The notes under the pieces: generated by a model
Database searches by the model: none
What the model was told of the DNA's origin: nothing
The model's input: the letters and a program-made list of their open reading frames with translations, nothing else
In this document: positions 26,706-36,520 of the stretch, one piece after another
Layout: each line of letters starts with the position of its first letter
Position numbering within the stretch: the stretch's first letter is position 1
Program-made: the position numbers and the translations under genes
DNA from: Bartonella birtlesii IBS 325
GTDB taxonomy: Bacteria > Pseudomonadota > Alphaproteobacteria > Rhizobiales > Rhizobiaceae
NCBI RefSeq assembly: GCF_000273375.1
Contig: NZ_CM001557.1
Span: 300,738-364,737, forward strand
DNA length: 64,000 nucleotides
Direction of reading: 5' to 3'

Positions 26706-27617
26706 TTATATCTCATAAGCATCTGCCGAATGAACGGTAAGGAGAGCAGAACGAAGTTTTTGTAAAGCGCGTGCTTCAATTTGGCGCACACGTTCCTTCG
26801 AGATTCCCAATTTTTCACCCAAAACTTCGAGTGTCGCTCCCTCTTCATTCAAGCGACGAAAACGAATAATTTCAAGCTCTCGTTCATTGAGAATTTGCAA
26901 AGCATCATAAAGCCATTGTGTACGCCGTTGTCCATCAATTGTTTGCTCAATTAAAGCATCAGGAAGAGGATTTTCATCTACCAGGACATCCATTTTAGCA
27001 ACAGGATTATCACTGTTTTCAGAAACAGACACACTTAAAGAATTATCAGAACTGGAAAAACGAAAATCCATCGTTTCCACATCACGCACAGACACACCAA
27101 GCTTCTCAGCGATTGTGCGAAAAATATCTTGTTTTGAAAGAGCACTATCATCTTGCACCAATTTTGCTCGCAAGCGGCGAAGATTAAAGAAAAGAGCTTT
27201 TTGCGAAGAACTGGTTCCCCCTCGAACTATAGACCAATTTCGTAAAATATAATCTTGAATAGAAGCGCGTATCCACCATGTTGCATAGGTTGAAAAACGT
27301 ACCTCGCGATCAGGTTCAAAACGCGCAGCAGCTTCCAAAAGCCCCACATAACCTTCTTGTACCAGATCCCCCAATGGCATTTTGAAACGTTTAAAACGGT
27401 TCGCAATCGCAATGACCAAACGCATATGTGCCGCTGCAATTTGGTGCATAGCCTCATCATCGCGTTTATCTTTCCACCGCAAAGCCAAATCATGCTCTTT
27501 TTGTCGTTCAAGATAAGGTGCTTGCATAGCAGAACGTATCATATCACGTCCTAAGCTTTTATCCGCGTCGCCATAATTTTTGCTGCCTTTGTAAACAGCA
27601 TTTGAAAGATTACCCAT
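26706..27617 (-). CDS. rpoH: RNA polymerase sigma-32 family factor
   Basis: This encodes a heat-shock type sigma factor (303 residues). Region 2 (HMRLVIAIANRFKRFKMPLG, then GDLVQEGYVGLLEAAARFEP, then FSTYATWWIRASIQDYILRN) and region 4 (LEVLGEKLGISKERVRQIEA) are complete. The stretch SSQKALFFNLRRLR is the RpoH box that separates sigma-32 from other sigma-70 proteins. Many Hyphomicrobiales have two rpoH genes; this may be the rpoH2 type, but I cannot settle that without comparison. A perfect 10-base inverted repeat lies about 75-110 bases upstream. Confidence 0.93.
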   Translation of the reverse strand: MGNLSNAVYKGSKNYGDADKSLGRDMIRSAMQAPYLERQKEHDLALRWKDKRDDEAMHQIAAAHMRLVIAIANRFKRFKMPLGDLVQEGYVGLLEAAARFEPDREVRFSTYATWWIRASIQDYILRNWSIVRGGTSSSQKALFFNLRRLRAKLVQDDSALSKQDIFRTIAEKLGVSVRDVETMDFRFSSSDNSLSVSVSENSDNPVAKMDVLVDENPLPDALIEQTIDGQRRTQWLYDALQILNERELEIIRFRRLNEEGATLEVLGEKLGISKERVRQIEARALQKLRSALLTVHSADAYEI

Positions 27618-28187
27618 AATAACCCCTTGCGATTAAAATTATCAAAATTGATTTGGTAACGACATCACTGTTCTTTCTCAAAAAAAGAACGCTAAAGTTG
27701 TTTGTTTGCACGGCACTACTTTAGCGTGTAATTTTATAATCGCAATGTTTTTTTTATTATCATCGCAAAACTTATTGTTATAAGATGATAATTTTACTTA
27801 CAAAACAGCAGAGAATACCCCTATTATCGGCAAAAGATGCACGAAAAAACTTCCTTTTCATATTTTTGTGACAAAACAAAAAAGGAAAAAGATCAGAGAA
27901 AATAAATGCTGTTTTTTAACTATCAACTTACTTTTCCTTTAAATAAAAAGTTCATTATATGCTTTTATCTTTACATTACAACCAATACGTGTAATTACCC
28001 TCTATAAAACATTACAAGGTAAATGAAAAAATAAAGAAAATATTTAAAGTTAAGAAAGCAAAAAGAAGCATCAAAAAACGACAAGAATGATTGAAGCGAA
28101 CGCAACAAACGTGTTAAAGGGAGGGCATAATGACGCAATTGCAAGAATAAGCTTTTTACCAGTCTAGAACTGAGAAAGAAAATACCC
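27618..28187. other. Divergent region between rpoH and helicase fragment
   Basis: This 570-base A+T-rich stretch contains the rpoH promoter and the inverted repeat at 27689-27727. It is where the missing ATPase half of the helicase would lie, yet I find no Walker A, DEAD-like or other helicase motif in any frame, so that part has been removed rather than merely frameshifted. Confidence 0.5.
27689..27727. promoter_or_regulatory. Perfect 10-bp inverted repeat upstream of rpoH
   Basis: ACGCTAAAGT (27689-27698) and ACTTTAGCGT (27718-27727) are exact complements with a 19-base spacer. The position, 72-110 bases ahead of the rpoH start codon, suggests either an operator or an mRNA leader hairpin, the latter attractive because rpoH translation is structure-controlled in other bacteria. 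This is inference. Confidence 0.5.
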
Positions 28188-29735
28188 ATGGATAGCAAGA
28201 TTGTTCAACAGAATAATATTTTTCAGGATGATATTCTTATCGAAAAACATGGCAATGGAAAATTTGAAGGTTTTCGTTTTTATGCCAACAAGACCAAAAA
28301 TGATCAAGAAAAAGATGCACAAAACTCTATAGAGAATGAAAATTTGATTCTTGCTTTTTCCAAACGTGCAATGCGTTTTTCTGCTTGTGCTAATAAAGAT
28401 TTTACCCTTAGTTCTGATGGAATTGTGCGCTGGATTGGCCAACCCGTAGGGCAACTTGCTGCGGGGCAAGATTTTTTAAAACCCAAACTCATTGTCTTAG
28501 CAGATGCGCAATTAACCGGAGAAGCCCGCGATAGCGTAGTAAAACGCTTAGAACGTTTTGTGATCTTTCATTTCGAAACCACTCTACAACCACTCTTTGA
28601 TTTACGCAATGCTGATAGTTTAACAGAGTCAATGAGCACTCTTGTCTCAAAATTGATTCATTCTTTAGGAATTTTACCACGTCGAGAGGTCGCTGAAATC
28701 GTCAAAGGTCTGGACCAAGAATCACGTTCTGTCCTGCGGCGGCTAGGTGTACGTTTTGGGGCTTTTCATATCTATATCGCAGGAATGCTAAAACCAGCAC
28801 CAGTCCAAGCTATTACACTGCTATGGAATCTTCAAAATGAGGGGCATGATCAAACTGGTTCAGAAGAAATTTTTTCAGCATTATCTGCTGGCCGAACCTC
28901 GTTGGCTGTTGATCCTAGTTATAATCGGCAATTTTATCAGTTAGCGGGTTACAGAATTTTAGGGCAGCGAGCTGTACGCATTGATATTTTGGAACGTCTT
29001 GCAAATCTCATCCGCCCCACACTTCATTGGAAACAAGGCAGCGAACCAAAGCCTGAAGGCACCTATGATGGAAAAAGTTTTTTTGTCACGCCAGCCATGA
29101 TGTCGATTCTTGGAGCCAACGGAGCGGATATGGAAGAAATTCTCAAAGCACTTGGCTATCAATCGCATGCCATAAGCAGCGCTGCTCTTAAAAAACATCT
29201 CTTGGCACACGCCTCTACCCATAGCCGTACAGCACAAGATATTCCTGCAGCAGAATGCGTTGGTGATCAATGGCAAACAATGCCAACCACCACACAAGAA
29301 GAAACAAGCGCTATTTCTCCTTATCTTGAAACACAATCCCATACCATAGATAATTTACCAGCAGCAGAGCCTGTTGGCGATTTTGCCAAGCAAAAACGCA
29401 TTGCAGAAGAAGAAAAAATTGTTTTACTATGGCGCTATAACTACCAATTTCACCATAATACACAAAAAAAGCGTGATAAATCTGGGCATAAATGGCAAAA
29501 TAAACCGAAAAAAATTTTCAAAAAGGGGGAAGGTACAAGTGAAAAGAGCCCCCGAAGCGCCATATCACAAAGGAAAGATTCTTATAAGTTTAACAAACAT
29601 CACACTAAACATGGAAACAATAAATCACTTCAAAGAGAAAAGCTCCCTAATCCTGATTCACCTTTTGCAAAATTAGCGGCACTTCGTGATCAACTCACGA
29701 ACAATAAAGACATAATTTCCTCCAAAGATCACTAA
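28188..29735 (+). pseudogene. C-terminal half of an alphaproteobacterial helicase, motor domain missing
   Basis: These 515 residues match the part of the large alphaproteobacterial 'helicase-related' protein that follows the ATPase domains: the stretch GKFEGFRFYANK, then FTLSSDGIVRWIGQPVGQL, QLTGEARDSVVKRLERFVIF, and the closing NPDSPFAKLAALRDQL. Full-length relatives are about twice as long and begin with an SF2 helicase motor containing GPTNTGKT; no such motif is present here or upstream. The tail (residues 405-490) is a very basic Lys-rich linker. ATG 28188 has only a weak GAGAAAG site. The fragment may be a dead remainder or a retained RNA/DNA-binding module, since the frame has stayed open for 515 codons. 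Confidence 0.65.
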
Positions 29736-29755
29736 AATAAAAATGGAGTTCGATC

Positions 29756-30097
29756 TTGACCCACGTAGTAACCGACAACTGCATTCACTGCAAATATACG
29801 GATTGCGTTGAAGTCTGCCCCGTTGATTGTTTTTATGAAGGTGAAAACATGCTTGTCATTCACCCCGATGAATGCATCGATTGTGGTGTTTGTGTGCCAG
29901 AATGCCCAGCAGAAGCCATTCTCCCTGATACAGAACCAGGATTAGAAAAGTGGTTAGAACTTAATCTTCGTTATGCCCAAAAATGGCCCAATTTAACCGC
30001 AAAAAAAGACCCTCTACCTCAAGCAAAAGAAATGGATGGCGTTCCCAATAAATTAGAGAAGTATTTTTCAGAAAATCCAGGAAGCGGCGACGAATAA
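29756..30097 (+). CDS. fdxA: Ferredoxin FdxA, 7Fe/8Fe type
   Basis: This encodes a 113-residue ferredoxin with two iron-sulfur clusters. The first half shows [18 protein letters not shown] and the second [16 protein letters not shown], the cysteine patterns of a seven-iron ferredoxin in which one cluster is 3Fe-4S. It shuttles electrons in the cytoplasm. The start is TTG 29756, seven bases behind GGAG (29745-29748); no ATG fits. It lies 20 bases behind the helicase fragment, whereas relatives have an S4-domain gene in between; that gene is gone. carD follows, as is usual. Confidence 0.94.
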   Translation: MTHVVTDNCIHCKYTDCVEVCPVDCFYEGENMLVIHPDECIDCGVCVPECPAEAILPDTEPGLEKWLELNLRYAQKWPNLTAKKDPLPQAKEMDGVPNKLEKYFSENPGSGDE

Positions 30098-30235
30098 AGA
30101 TACAAAGCGCACCACACATTTGCGAAAATTAAGAGCATTTTCTTCTAACCATAAAAATTCTTAAGCGAAATGATTGATTCTTTTGAATTTTGATGTTAAT
30201 GTTCCTTTAATAAGATCATCTTTCTAAGTATTGTT

Positions 30236-30272
30236 CTTTGCTTTTTTTTAAAAAAAGCAAAGTATTTTTTGT
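30236..30272 (+). terminator. Rho-independent terminator behind fdxA
   Basis: CTTTGCTTTTTTT and AAAAAAAGCAAAG form an almost perfect 13-pair stem with a minimal loop, followed by TATTTTTTG. Because it is near-palindromic it could act in both directions. It lies between fdxA and carD. Confidence 0.65.
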
Positions 30273-30403
30273 TGGATTTAAAAGTACTCAACTTTTATGC
30301 TCATTCAATTAGTGTAATATACTTGGTGAAAGAATATTCAACCCTCAGGTTTATAGCCTGTTTTCCGATATATTTGTTGGTCATAAAGGGAGTAAACTAA
30401 GAT

Positions 30404-30988
30404 ATGGCATCCCAACACGGAACATCCTCCAAGGCTAAAGGTTTTGCAACTTCTGAATATATTGTCTATCCAACCCATGGAGTAGGACAAATTATAGCAA
30501 TTGAAGATCAAGAAGTTGCAGGACATAAATTAAAACTTTTCGTTATTCATTTTGCAAAAGATAAAATGGATGTTAAAGTCCCCATTGCAAAAGCTATATC
30601 CGTTGGAATGCGCAAATTATCTGCTGTTGATTCTGTTGAACGCGCATTAAAAGTCCTACACGGAAAAGCACGTGTTAAACGCACCATGTGGTCACGTCGT
30701 GCTCAAGAATATGATGCTAAAATCAATTCGGGAGATCTCATTTGTATCGCAGAAGTGGTGCGCGATCTTTTTCGCTCTAACCTACAGCCTGAACAATCTT
30801 ACTCTGAACGTCAACTTTATACTGCTGCACTTGAAAGAATGGCCCGTGAGATTGCTGTTATTAATAGTCTTTCTGAAACGGAAGCTATCAATCTCATAGA
30901 GATGCATCTCTCAAACAAACCAAAGCGTGAATTTAAAACAAAAAGAGATGAAGCAACCACAAATGACGAAGCTGTTTGTGCTGCATAA
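30404..30988 (+). CDS. carD: CarD-family transcription regulator
   Basis: This encodes a CarD/CdnL-type protein of 194 residues. The N-terminal RNA-polymerase-interacting domain is recognisable from YIVYPTHGVGQIIAIEDQEV, and the rest is a helical DNA-binding domain (RAQEYDAKINSGDLICIAEV, then LERMAREIAVINSLSETEAI). CarD stabilises open promoter complexes, notably at rRNA genes, and is essential in several alphaproteobacteria. AAGGGAG precedes ATG 30404. A strong hairpin follows the gene. Confidence 0.94.
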   Translation: MASQHGTSSKAKGFATSEYIVYPTHGVGQIIAIEDQEVAGHKLKLFVIHFAKDKMDVKVPIAKAISVGMRKLSAVDSVERALKVLHGKARVKRTMWSRRAQEYDAKINSGDLICIAEVVRDLFRSNLQPEQSYSERQLYTAALERMAREIAVINSLSETEAINLIEMHLSNKPKREFKTKRDEATTNDEAVCAA

Positions 30989-31001
30989 TAAAATACTTTT
31001 C

Positions 31002-31040
31002 CATAAAATAAAATCGGCAACATGTCGGTTTTATTTTATG
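31002..31040 (+). terminator. Strong hairpin behind carD
   Basis: CATAAAATAAAATCG (31002-31016) pairs with CGGTTTTATTTTATG (31026-31040) over 15 positions with one G-T pair, 14 bases behind the carD stop. The right arm is itself T-rich, so it probably terminates carD transcription, though a separate T-run is lacking. Confidence 0.6.
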
Positions 31041-31485
31041 CTATCAGGCTTTTTGTGAAAAAAATATTTGGTAAAAATTTCACCAAATATTTCCACCTTA
31101 ATGTTACGTGATCGAAATAAGTACAGTCTAAGTATTATTGCAATTTTATGCTTCCAAGAAAAGATTGATATCTTATCATCTTATGTCTTCAACCTCTTTA
31201 TTACAAAAAGAGTTTTCTAAAAGACTTACTTACTAACTACGAAAGAAGAGTATTTCACGACATTCTCTCAACAAACGATACAGCACAGACAAAGCATAGA
31301 GAAGAGATCAACTTATCTCTCAAGATAACAAGACAATCTCACTTCACCACACGAGAAGAAAACTTTGCATTTCAACATTTCCATGAAGAAAAATAAGTAA
31401 AAATCACACAGGAATCGCGTACATGCTCACGCCCAAATGCATATATTAAAAAGAGACCTTATCACTTCATAAAAAGAGAAAATAC
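31041..31485. other. carD-rpmF intergenic region
   Basis: I see no gene, RNA or clear repeat in these 445 bases. Both flanking genes end here, so selection is probably weak. Confidence 0.4.
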
Positions 31486-31665
31486 TCAATCTTTAGGCGC
31501 TAAAACAACACGCCCGCGATACATCCCTGTTTTTAAATCAATATGATGAGGGCGACGCAATTCACCAGAATTTTTATCCTCGATATAAGTTGGCACCTTA
31601 AGGGCATCAGCCGAACGGCGCATACCCCGCTTCGATGGAGAGGTTTTTCGTTTAGGTACAGCCAT
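31486..31665 (-). CDS. rpmF: 50S ribosomal protein bL32
   Basis: This encodes bL32 (59 residues). The basic start [20 protein letters not shown] is characteristic; the protein lacks the zinc-binding cysteines found in some relatives. The frame is open further upstream to 31785, but ATG 31665, with GGAG nine bases before it, gives the normal protein. It is divergent from the isoprenoid gene at 32071. Confidence 0.96.
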   Translation of the reverse strand: MAVPKRKTSPSKRGMRRSADALKVPTYIEDKNSGELRRPHHIDLKTGMYRGRVVLAPKD

Positions 31666-31697
31666 AAAGAGATACTCCAAATCCATTAAAACAGAAA

Positions 31698-31880
31698 AAG
31701 CAATGTCAAAAATGACAATGCTTTTTAAAAACACCATGAAATCTGAAACCTTTATACACTGATTAAACAAAAGAGGCAATGTCAAAATGATAATACTCTT
31801 ATCACAATTACAAAATTGATATTAGAAGAGACAATAGCATGCCCCCAAACTTGAGAGTTTTATACATTGATTAAAAACCT
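31698..31880. repeat. Imperfect tandem direct repeat upstream of rpmF
   Basis: GCAATGTCAAAAATGACAATGCT (first copy from about 31698) recurs as GCAATGTCAAAATGATAATAC (from about 31783). Downstream of each copy, TTTATACACTGATTAAA and TTTATACATTGATTAAA match with one change. The two units are about 85-100 bases each. This looks like another decayed tandem duplication, here of the rpmF leader. Confidence 0.6.
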
Positions 31881-32070
31881 TTAATTGAGTCTTTTACACA
31901 ATTTTTGTTTGGCTTTAGCAGAGACTCTCGCATAAAGTGGCCATAAGAAGTAAAAGGGCAATTGATTTTTTCATAAATTTTGAAGCAAATTGATTTAAAA
32001 AAACAAGAAAAAGCAACAGCCTTTTTTGTAAATGCCAAGATTTTATTTTGCCAAACCAAAGGAAGCAAGA

Positions 32071-32973
32071 ATGCACGAATTTACTACCCTTCTTGCAAAA
32101 CACGGCCAAAGTGTTGAAAATCGGCTTAACACACTGCTTAGTAGTCAACCACAAAATGGTGAAATTTCCCGCCCTGAGATGTTGATTAAAGCCATGCGTT
32201 ATGGTGTATTGAATGGCGGAAAACGCCTACGTCCTTTTCTTGTACTTCAAAGCAGTGCCCTTTTTGATATCCCTGCAGAAAACGTTCTCGATGTTGCCTG
32301 TGCTTTAGAGTGTGTTCACTGTTATTCCCTTATTCATGATGATCTCCCCGCCATGGATAACGACATACTTCGCCGTGGCAAGCCCACCCTCCACAAAGCA
32401 TTCGATGAAGCAACAGCAATTCTGGCAGGCAATGCCCTTTTGACATTTGCCTTTGAAACCATTGCCCATAAAGCCTGTACACTTTCTTTTGACACAAAAA
32501 TAAAGCTAATCACAGCACTTGCACAAGCATCAGGACTTGGTGGTATGATAGGCGGTCAGATGCTTGACATTGAAGCAGAAAAAAAATTGCAAAAAAGCAA
32601 AGATATTATCACACTACAACGCATGAAAACAGCTGCTCTTATAAGCTTTGCTTGCCAAGCAGGAGCACTCATCGCCAATGCTTCGAAAGAATTAACAGAA
32701 AAACTTGCTACTTTTGGAACTTATCTTGGTTTAGCCTTTCAATTAACGGATGATCTTCTTGATTTCACCACCAGCAGCGAAGTTCTTGGCAAAACCGCTG
32801 GTAAAGATGAATCCGCGCAAAAAGCCACTTTTGTTCGTCTTTATGGCATTGAAGAAACACAAAAAAAACGAGATGAATTCATTGCTAAAGCAGAAACACT
32901 TCTACTCCCTTTTGGTGCCAAAGCAAAACCACTCCTACACGCTGCCCATTTTAGTGCAACACGTAAAAATTAA
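32071..32973 (+). CDS. ispA: Polyprenyl (farnesyl) diphosphate synthase
   Basis: This encodes a short-chain trans-prenyl transferase (300 residues) that condenses isopentenyl with allylic diphosphates to farnesyl or geranyl diphosphate. The first aspartate-rich motif is DDLPAMDND and the second is QLTDDLLD; GGKRLRP and GGMIGGQMLDIEAE are further family blocks. The pattern at the first motif, with two residues inserted between the aspartates, is typical of bacterial farnesyl diphosphate synthases. ATG 32071 follows AAGGAAG, so the upstream start at 32032 is not needed. The next gene, ispG, belongs to the same isoprenoid pathway but runs in the opposite direction. Confidence 0.93.
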   Translation: MHEFTTLLAKHGQSVENRLNTLLSSQPQNGEISRPEMLIKAMRYGVLNGGKRLRPFLVLQSSALFDIPAENVLDVACALECVHCYSLIHDDLPAMDNDILRRGKPTLHKAFDEATAILAGNALLTFAFETIAHKACTLSFDTKIKLITALAQASGLGGMIGGQMLDIEAEKKLQKSKDIITLQRMKTAALISFACQAGALIANASKELTEKLATFGTYLGLAFQLTDDLLDFTTSSEVLGKTAGKDESAQKATFVRLYGIEETQKKRDEFIAKAETLLLPFGAKAKPLLHAAHFSATRKN

Positions 32974-33088
32974 CGCCTCCATAAACCCTCACACATATCA
33001 TAAACAAAACATAAGAGTGATAACAGGCAAAAATGAAAACCCACCAGCAATAGAATATATAAAGCTTTTTTTATTTCAGTTTATAGAA

Positions 33089-34342
33089 CTAATTTTTTCC
33101 AGTTTGCCCAAAGCGTGTATGAATATAATCATTCAAAATTGTTTCAAACTCTTCAGCAATGTGATCACCGCGCAAAATTTTTACCTTTTTTCCTTCGATA
33201 AAAACAGGTGCTGCTGGACTCTCACCCACCCCGGGTAATGAAATGCCAATATCAGCATGTTTTGATTCTCCCGGTCCATTAACGATACAACCCATCACAG
33301 CAACCTTTAAACTTTCAACACCAGGATATTTTTCACGCCAGACAGGCATATTTTTGTGCAAATCCGCTTCAATTTTTTGCGCCAATTGCTGAAACACTGT
33401 CGAGGTTGTGCGACCACATCCAGGGCAAGCAGCAACAACAGGCAAAAATTGCTGAAACCCCATCACTTGCAAAAGCTCTTGCCCCACCTTTACTTCTCGT
33501 GTCCGATCTCCACCAGGTTCAGGCGTTAAGGAAATACGAATGGTATCGCCAATTCCTTGTTGTAACAAAATTCCCAAAGCCACAGCAGAAGCAACAACAC
33601 CCTTTGTTCCCATTCCTGCTTCGGTCAATCCCAAATGGAGCGCATAATCACAACGCCCTGCCAAACTGCTATAAACAGCAATAAGATCTTGCACATCACT
33701 CACCTTAGCAGAAAGAATAATTTTATCACGCTCCAACCCAAGCTCTTCCGCAAAAGCAGCTGAAAGCAAAGCCGACTGAACAACCGTTTCCCGCATAACT
33801 TCAGCAACAGATAAAGGATTTTCCTGCTTTGCATTTTCATCCATAAGCCGTGTCAACAACACATTATCAAGAGATCCCCAATTCACACCAATGCGAATAG
33901 CTTTACCATACCGACAAGCGATTTCGATAATTTCTGCAAACTGGCGATCCTTTTTTGCACCAAAACCGACATTACCAGGATTAATTCGATATTTTGCCAG
34001 CGCCTGTGCACAAGCAGGATGTTCTGATAAAAGCTTATGTCCAATATAATGAAAATCCCCCACCAATGGTATAAAAAAGCCTAATCGCTCCAATCGCTCA
34101 CGTATTTTAGGCACAGCAGCAGCAGCTTCATCACGATCAACAGTGATGCGCACCAATCGGGAACCAGCTTGCCAAAGAGCTGCAACTTGTGCAACGGTTG
34201 CATCAATATCAGCAGTATCAGTATTGGTCATTGACTGCACAACAATCGGATGATGACCACCAACCATCACATCACCAACTGCAACTCCAACAGACCAGCG
34301 ACGTTCAAGAGGTTTAGATAAAAAATACGCTGTGTTCATCAA
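33089..34342 (-). CDS. ispG: 4-Hydroxy-3-methylbut-2-enyl diphosphate synthase
   Basis: This encodes IspG (GcpE, 417 residues), which makes hydroxymethylbutenyl diphosphate in the MEP pathway of isoprenoid synthesis using a 4Fe-4S cluster. The cluster ligands are in [10 protein letters not shown] and in [16 protein letters not shown]. The N-terminal TIM-barrel block [19 protein letters not shown] is typical. It faces the prenyl-transferase gene convergently, so the precursor-making and chain-building steps are adjacent. Confidence 0.96.
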   Translation of the reverse strand: MMNTAYFLSKPLERRWSVGVAVGDVMVGGHHPIVVQSMTNTDTADIDATVAQVAALWQAGSRLVRITVDRDEAAAAVPKIRERLERLGFFIPLVGDFHYIGHKLLSEHPACAQALAKYRINPGNVGFGAKKDRQFAEIIEIACRYGKAIRIGVNWGSLDNVLLTRLMDENAKQENPLSVAEVMRETVVQSALLSAAFAEELGLERDKIILSAKVSDVQDLIAVYSSLAGRCDYALHLGLTEAGMGTKGVVASAVALGILLQQGIGDTIRISLTPEPGGDRTREVKVGQELLQVMGFQQFLPVVAACPGCGRTTSTVFQQLAQKIEADLHKNMPVWREKYPGVESLKVAVMGCIVNGPGESKHADIGISLPGVGESPAAPVFIEGKKVKILRGDHIAEEFETILNDYIHTRFGQTGKN

Positions 34343-34439
34343 GTCCTCAAATTTTCAAAATCTAGCACTTATCGACTATCATTTCATTGACTCATCTCTG
34401 TCCCCTTAAGGATGAAAATTCCTTCAAATTGCCAATCTC

Positions 34440-34690
34440 TTTACGGATGAGGCTTTCTCAAGATGCTCTCATCTTATTCATCACTTCTGTGATTTATTTG
34501 AGCTGTCTATTCACTTCATGGAATCATTGGATAAGCCTTATCCTAAATATCCCGTTTAATTTTACACTTTTACACCGGGTTTATTCAAAAGAAAACTGAA
34601 ATGAGACAAAGGACAAGTCTGTATGCTTATCACACCTTCCCCCTTAAAAGATAATTTTTTACAGCATGACAAATAATGCTTATGGCAATA
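34440..34690. repeat. Left copy of diverged direct repeat flanking DUF883 gene
   Basis: Two anchors in this stretch recur in the same order behind the DUF883 gene. TTACGGATGAGGCTTTCTC (from about 34440) matches TAACGGATGAGGGATCTC, and GCTTATCACACC plus TTAAAAGATAATTTTTTACA (from about 34624) matches GCTTATATCAGCACC plus CTAAAAGATAATATTTTACA. A 70-codon plus-strand frame (34387-34599) overlaps but has no support. The region 34343-34853 shows nothing else. Confidence 0.55.
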
Positions 34691-34853
34691 TAATGTAAAA
34701 GACACCGTTTCATTCAATCAAAGCATTTGTCTTTTTACATCAGCGACAAAGAGCGCCATTAATGCAACCTTTCAATTTCCAAACCGTTATAGCAAAGCCC
34801 CACACACAATTCCAATTCTTATAAAACAATATCATACATGAAGGAGTCAACAA

Positions 34854-35141
34854 ATGTATCTATTTTCAACCCACGCCAAAAATGCTAAAATTAAGAAACG
34901 CATTGCAAAATTAAAAAGTGAACTTATCCCTGTCAGCCAATGGGGCTCCTCTCATAATGACAGCTTTGAAAATATCTCTGATATGCTTAACACATGGAAA
35001 CAAAAAGGCCGTCACGCGCTTTACCACCTCAATGAGCACGCCACAGAATTGAAGAAAAAAGTAAAAGAACACCCTAAAACAACCTTCGCCTTAGCTGCTG
35101 GATTAGCTTTAGCTGGTTTTTTGCTGGTACGCAAAAACTAA
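34854..35141 (+). CDS. DUF883 (ElaB/YqjD-like) membrane-anchored protein
   Basis: This is a 95-residue protein with a long charged helix (ATELKKKVKEHPKTTFALAA) leading into a single C-terminal membrane segment, TFALAAGLALAGFLLV, and ending RKN. That layout defines the DUF883/YqjD family, whose E. coli members bind ribosomes and dock them at the inner membrane in stationary phase. The N-terminal 40 residues are basic. AAGGAG precedes ATG 34854. The gene stands alone and is flanked by diverged direct repeats. Confidence 0.85.
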   Translation: MYLFSTHAKNAKIKKRIAKLKSELIPVSQWGSSHNDSFENISDMLNTWKQKGRHALYHLNEHATELKKKVKEHPKTTFALAAGLALAGFLLVRKN

Positions 35142-35264
35142 CCAGAAAACCAGTTTTTTTAACGTATCCCCGCCCCTTTTAATGCCTGTTTTATATCGGG
35201 CATTTTCCTCTATTTTAAAAACCATAACGTTAAAAAACGTGATAAATCACCATAATCATCTCGA

Positions 35265-35420
35265 TAAAATCACATCGCACCCTAACGGATGAGGGATCTC
35301 CCACACCACCAATCTGATGACAGATCGCTTTTTTCGAGCAGATGAAAAAGCTTATATCAGCACCCTAAAAGATAATATTTTACAATAGTGCAGCTACCAG
35401 CTTAAAGAGATGTATCATGA
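35265..35420. repeat. Right copy of diverged direct repeat flanking DUF883 gene
   Basis: This is the partner of the repeat at 34440-34690: TAACGGATGAGGG near 35284 and CTAAAAGATAATATTTTACA near 35368 are the shared anchors, closer together than on the left side because of deletions. No gene is visible in 35142-35503. Confidence 0.55.
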
Positions 35421-35503
35421 TAAACCAAACAAAATCCTCTAAAGTGAATATCCACTTGCTATAAGAAAAAGGTATAAAGAGCAAACTCAAAAAACCCAAA
35501 ATT

Positions 35504-36520
35504 CTACCCTCCAGAGTCGGCACGCTGTGAAGTATCTACATATGTAACAACAGACATACCAGGAATGAGCTTTTCAACCCCTTCCTGTCCAGGATCTATT
35601 GCAATACGCACTGAAATACGTTGGGCAATTTTAATAAAATTGCCCATTGTTGTATCTGTTTTTAACAAAGAAAATTCTGAACCTGTTGCAGGCGCGAATC
35701 GAACCACACGCCCTTTTAATTTCTTATTGTTCAATGCATCAACAGAAAAAATAACCGGTTGCCCAACACGCATTTGAAAAAGCTGTGTTTCCTTGTAATT
35801 GGCAATAATCCAAATATCATCAGAAATGACAGAGACCAATTGCGTACCAGGCAAAACATATTGCCCTACCCGCGCACCAACCAGCCCAACATACCCTGTT
35901 TTAGGAGATAAAATCTTGGTATGATCCAGATTAAGTTTAGCCAATTCAACACTAACCTTTGCGCTCGCCACCTCTGACTGTAAACTTTGTCGTTCAAGAT
36001 CCAACTGCTTTTGCAATTGGCGTTTTGTTTCAAGCGCCGCCAACAATTGTGGGAGAGGGCGAAAAACAGAACTGGAAGTATCAGTAAAACTCAGCTTTTT
36101 GTTTTCAGGAAGAACATTGGAAAATGCTTTTGAGCGCGCTAATTCTGCTTCTGCAGCATTAACTTCTCCCTGTAAAATCTGAGCTTGCAACACAACACTT
36201 GCAAGTTTTGCATTTTTTGAATCAAGAACAGCCTGTGCTCGTGCCAACTGTTGGCGAAACAAGGCATCATCGAGTTCAAACAAGAGCATTCCCTTTTCAA
36301 CGCGTTGATAATCTTGCACATAAATTCGTGAAACCACACCTGAAATTTGTGAACTAACCAAAGTCACATTGCCTTTAATGGAAGCATTATCGGTTATTTG
36401 AATGGTACTAACAAAAGGAGGCAACCTCCACGCCCATAAAATCAGCAAAATACCAGTAATACCTGCAAGGAATGCAATAAGCGTTGCTCTCGATCGTAAT
36501 GCTTTTATCACTTTTTGCAC
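35504..36520 (-). CDS. emrA: HlyD/EmrA-family membrane fusion protein
   Basis: This encodes a periplasmic adaptor (338 residues) with one N-terminal membrane anchor (LIAFLAGITGILLILWAW), two lipoyl half-motifs around a long coiled-coil hairpin, and the beta-barrel region IWIIANYKETQLFQMRVGQP. The block VTLVSSQISGVVSRIYVQDYQ and DHTKILSPKTGYVG are family hallmarks of EmrA. Such adaptors join an MFS or ABC pump to an outer-membrane channel and export toxic compounds. It overlaps the end of the pump gene upstream by 13 bases. Since that pump is frameshifted, the adaptor may have lost its partner. Confidence 0.9.
   Translation of the reverse strand: MQKVIKALRSRATLIAFLAGITGILLILWAWRLPPFVSTIQITDNASIKGNVTLVSSQISGVVSRIYVQDYQRVEKGMLLFELDDALFRQQLARAQAVLDSKNAKLASVVLQAQILQGEVNAAEAELARSKAFSNVLPENKKLSFTDTSSSVFRPLPQLLAALETKRQLQKQLDLERQSLQSEVASAKVSVELAKLNLDHTKILSPKTGYVGLVGARVGQYVLPGTQLVSVISDDIWIIANYKETQLFQMRVGQPVIFSVDALNNKKLKGRVVRFAPATGSEFSLLKTDTTMGNFIKIAQRISVRIAIDPGQEGVEKLIPGMSVVTYVDTSQRADSGG

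Noticed and set aside
34387..34599. 70-codon open frame downstream of the ispG start
   Set aside because: No ribosome site and overlap with a diverged direct repeat; more likely chance.
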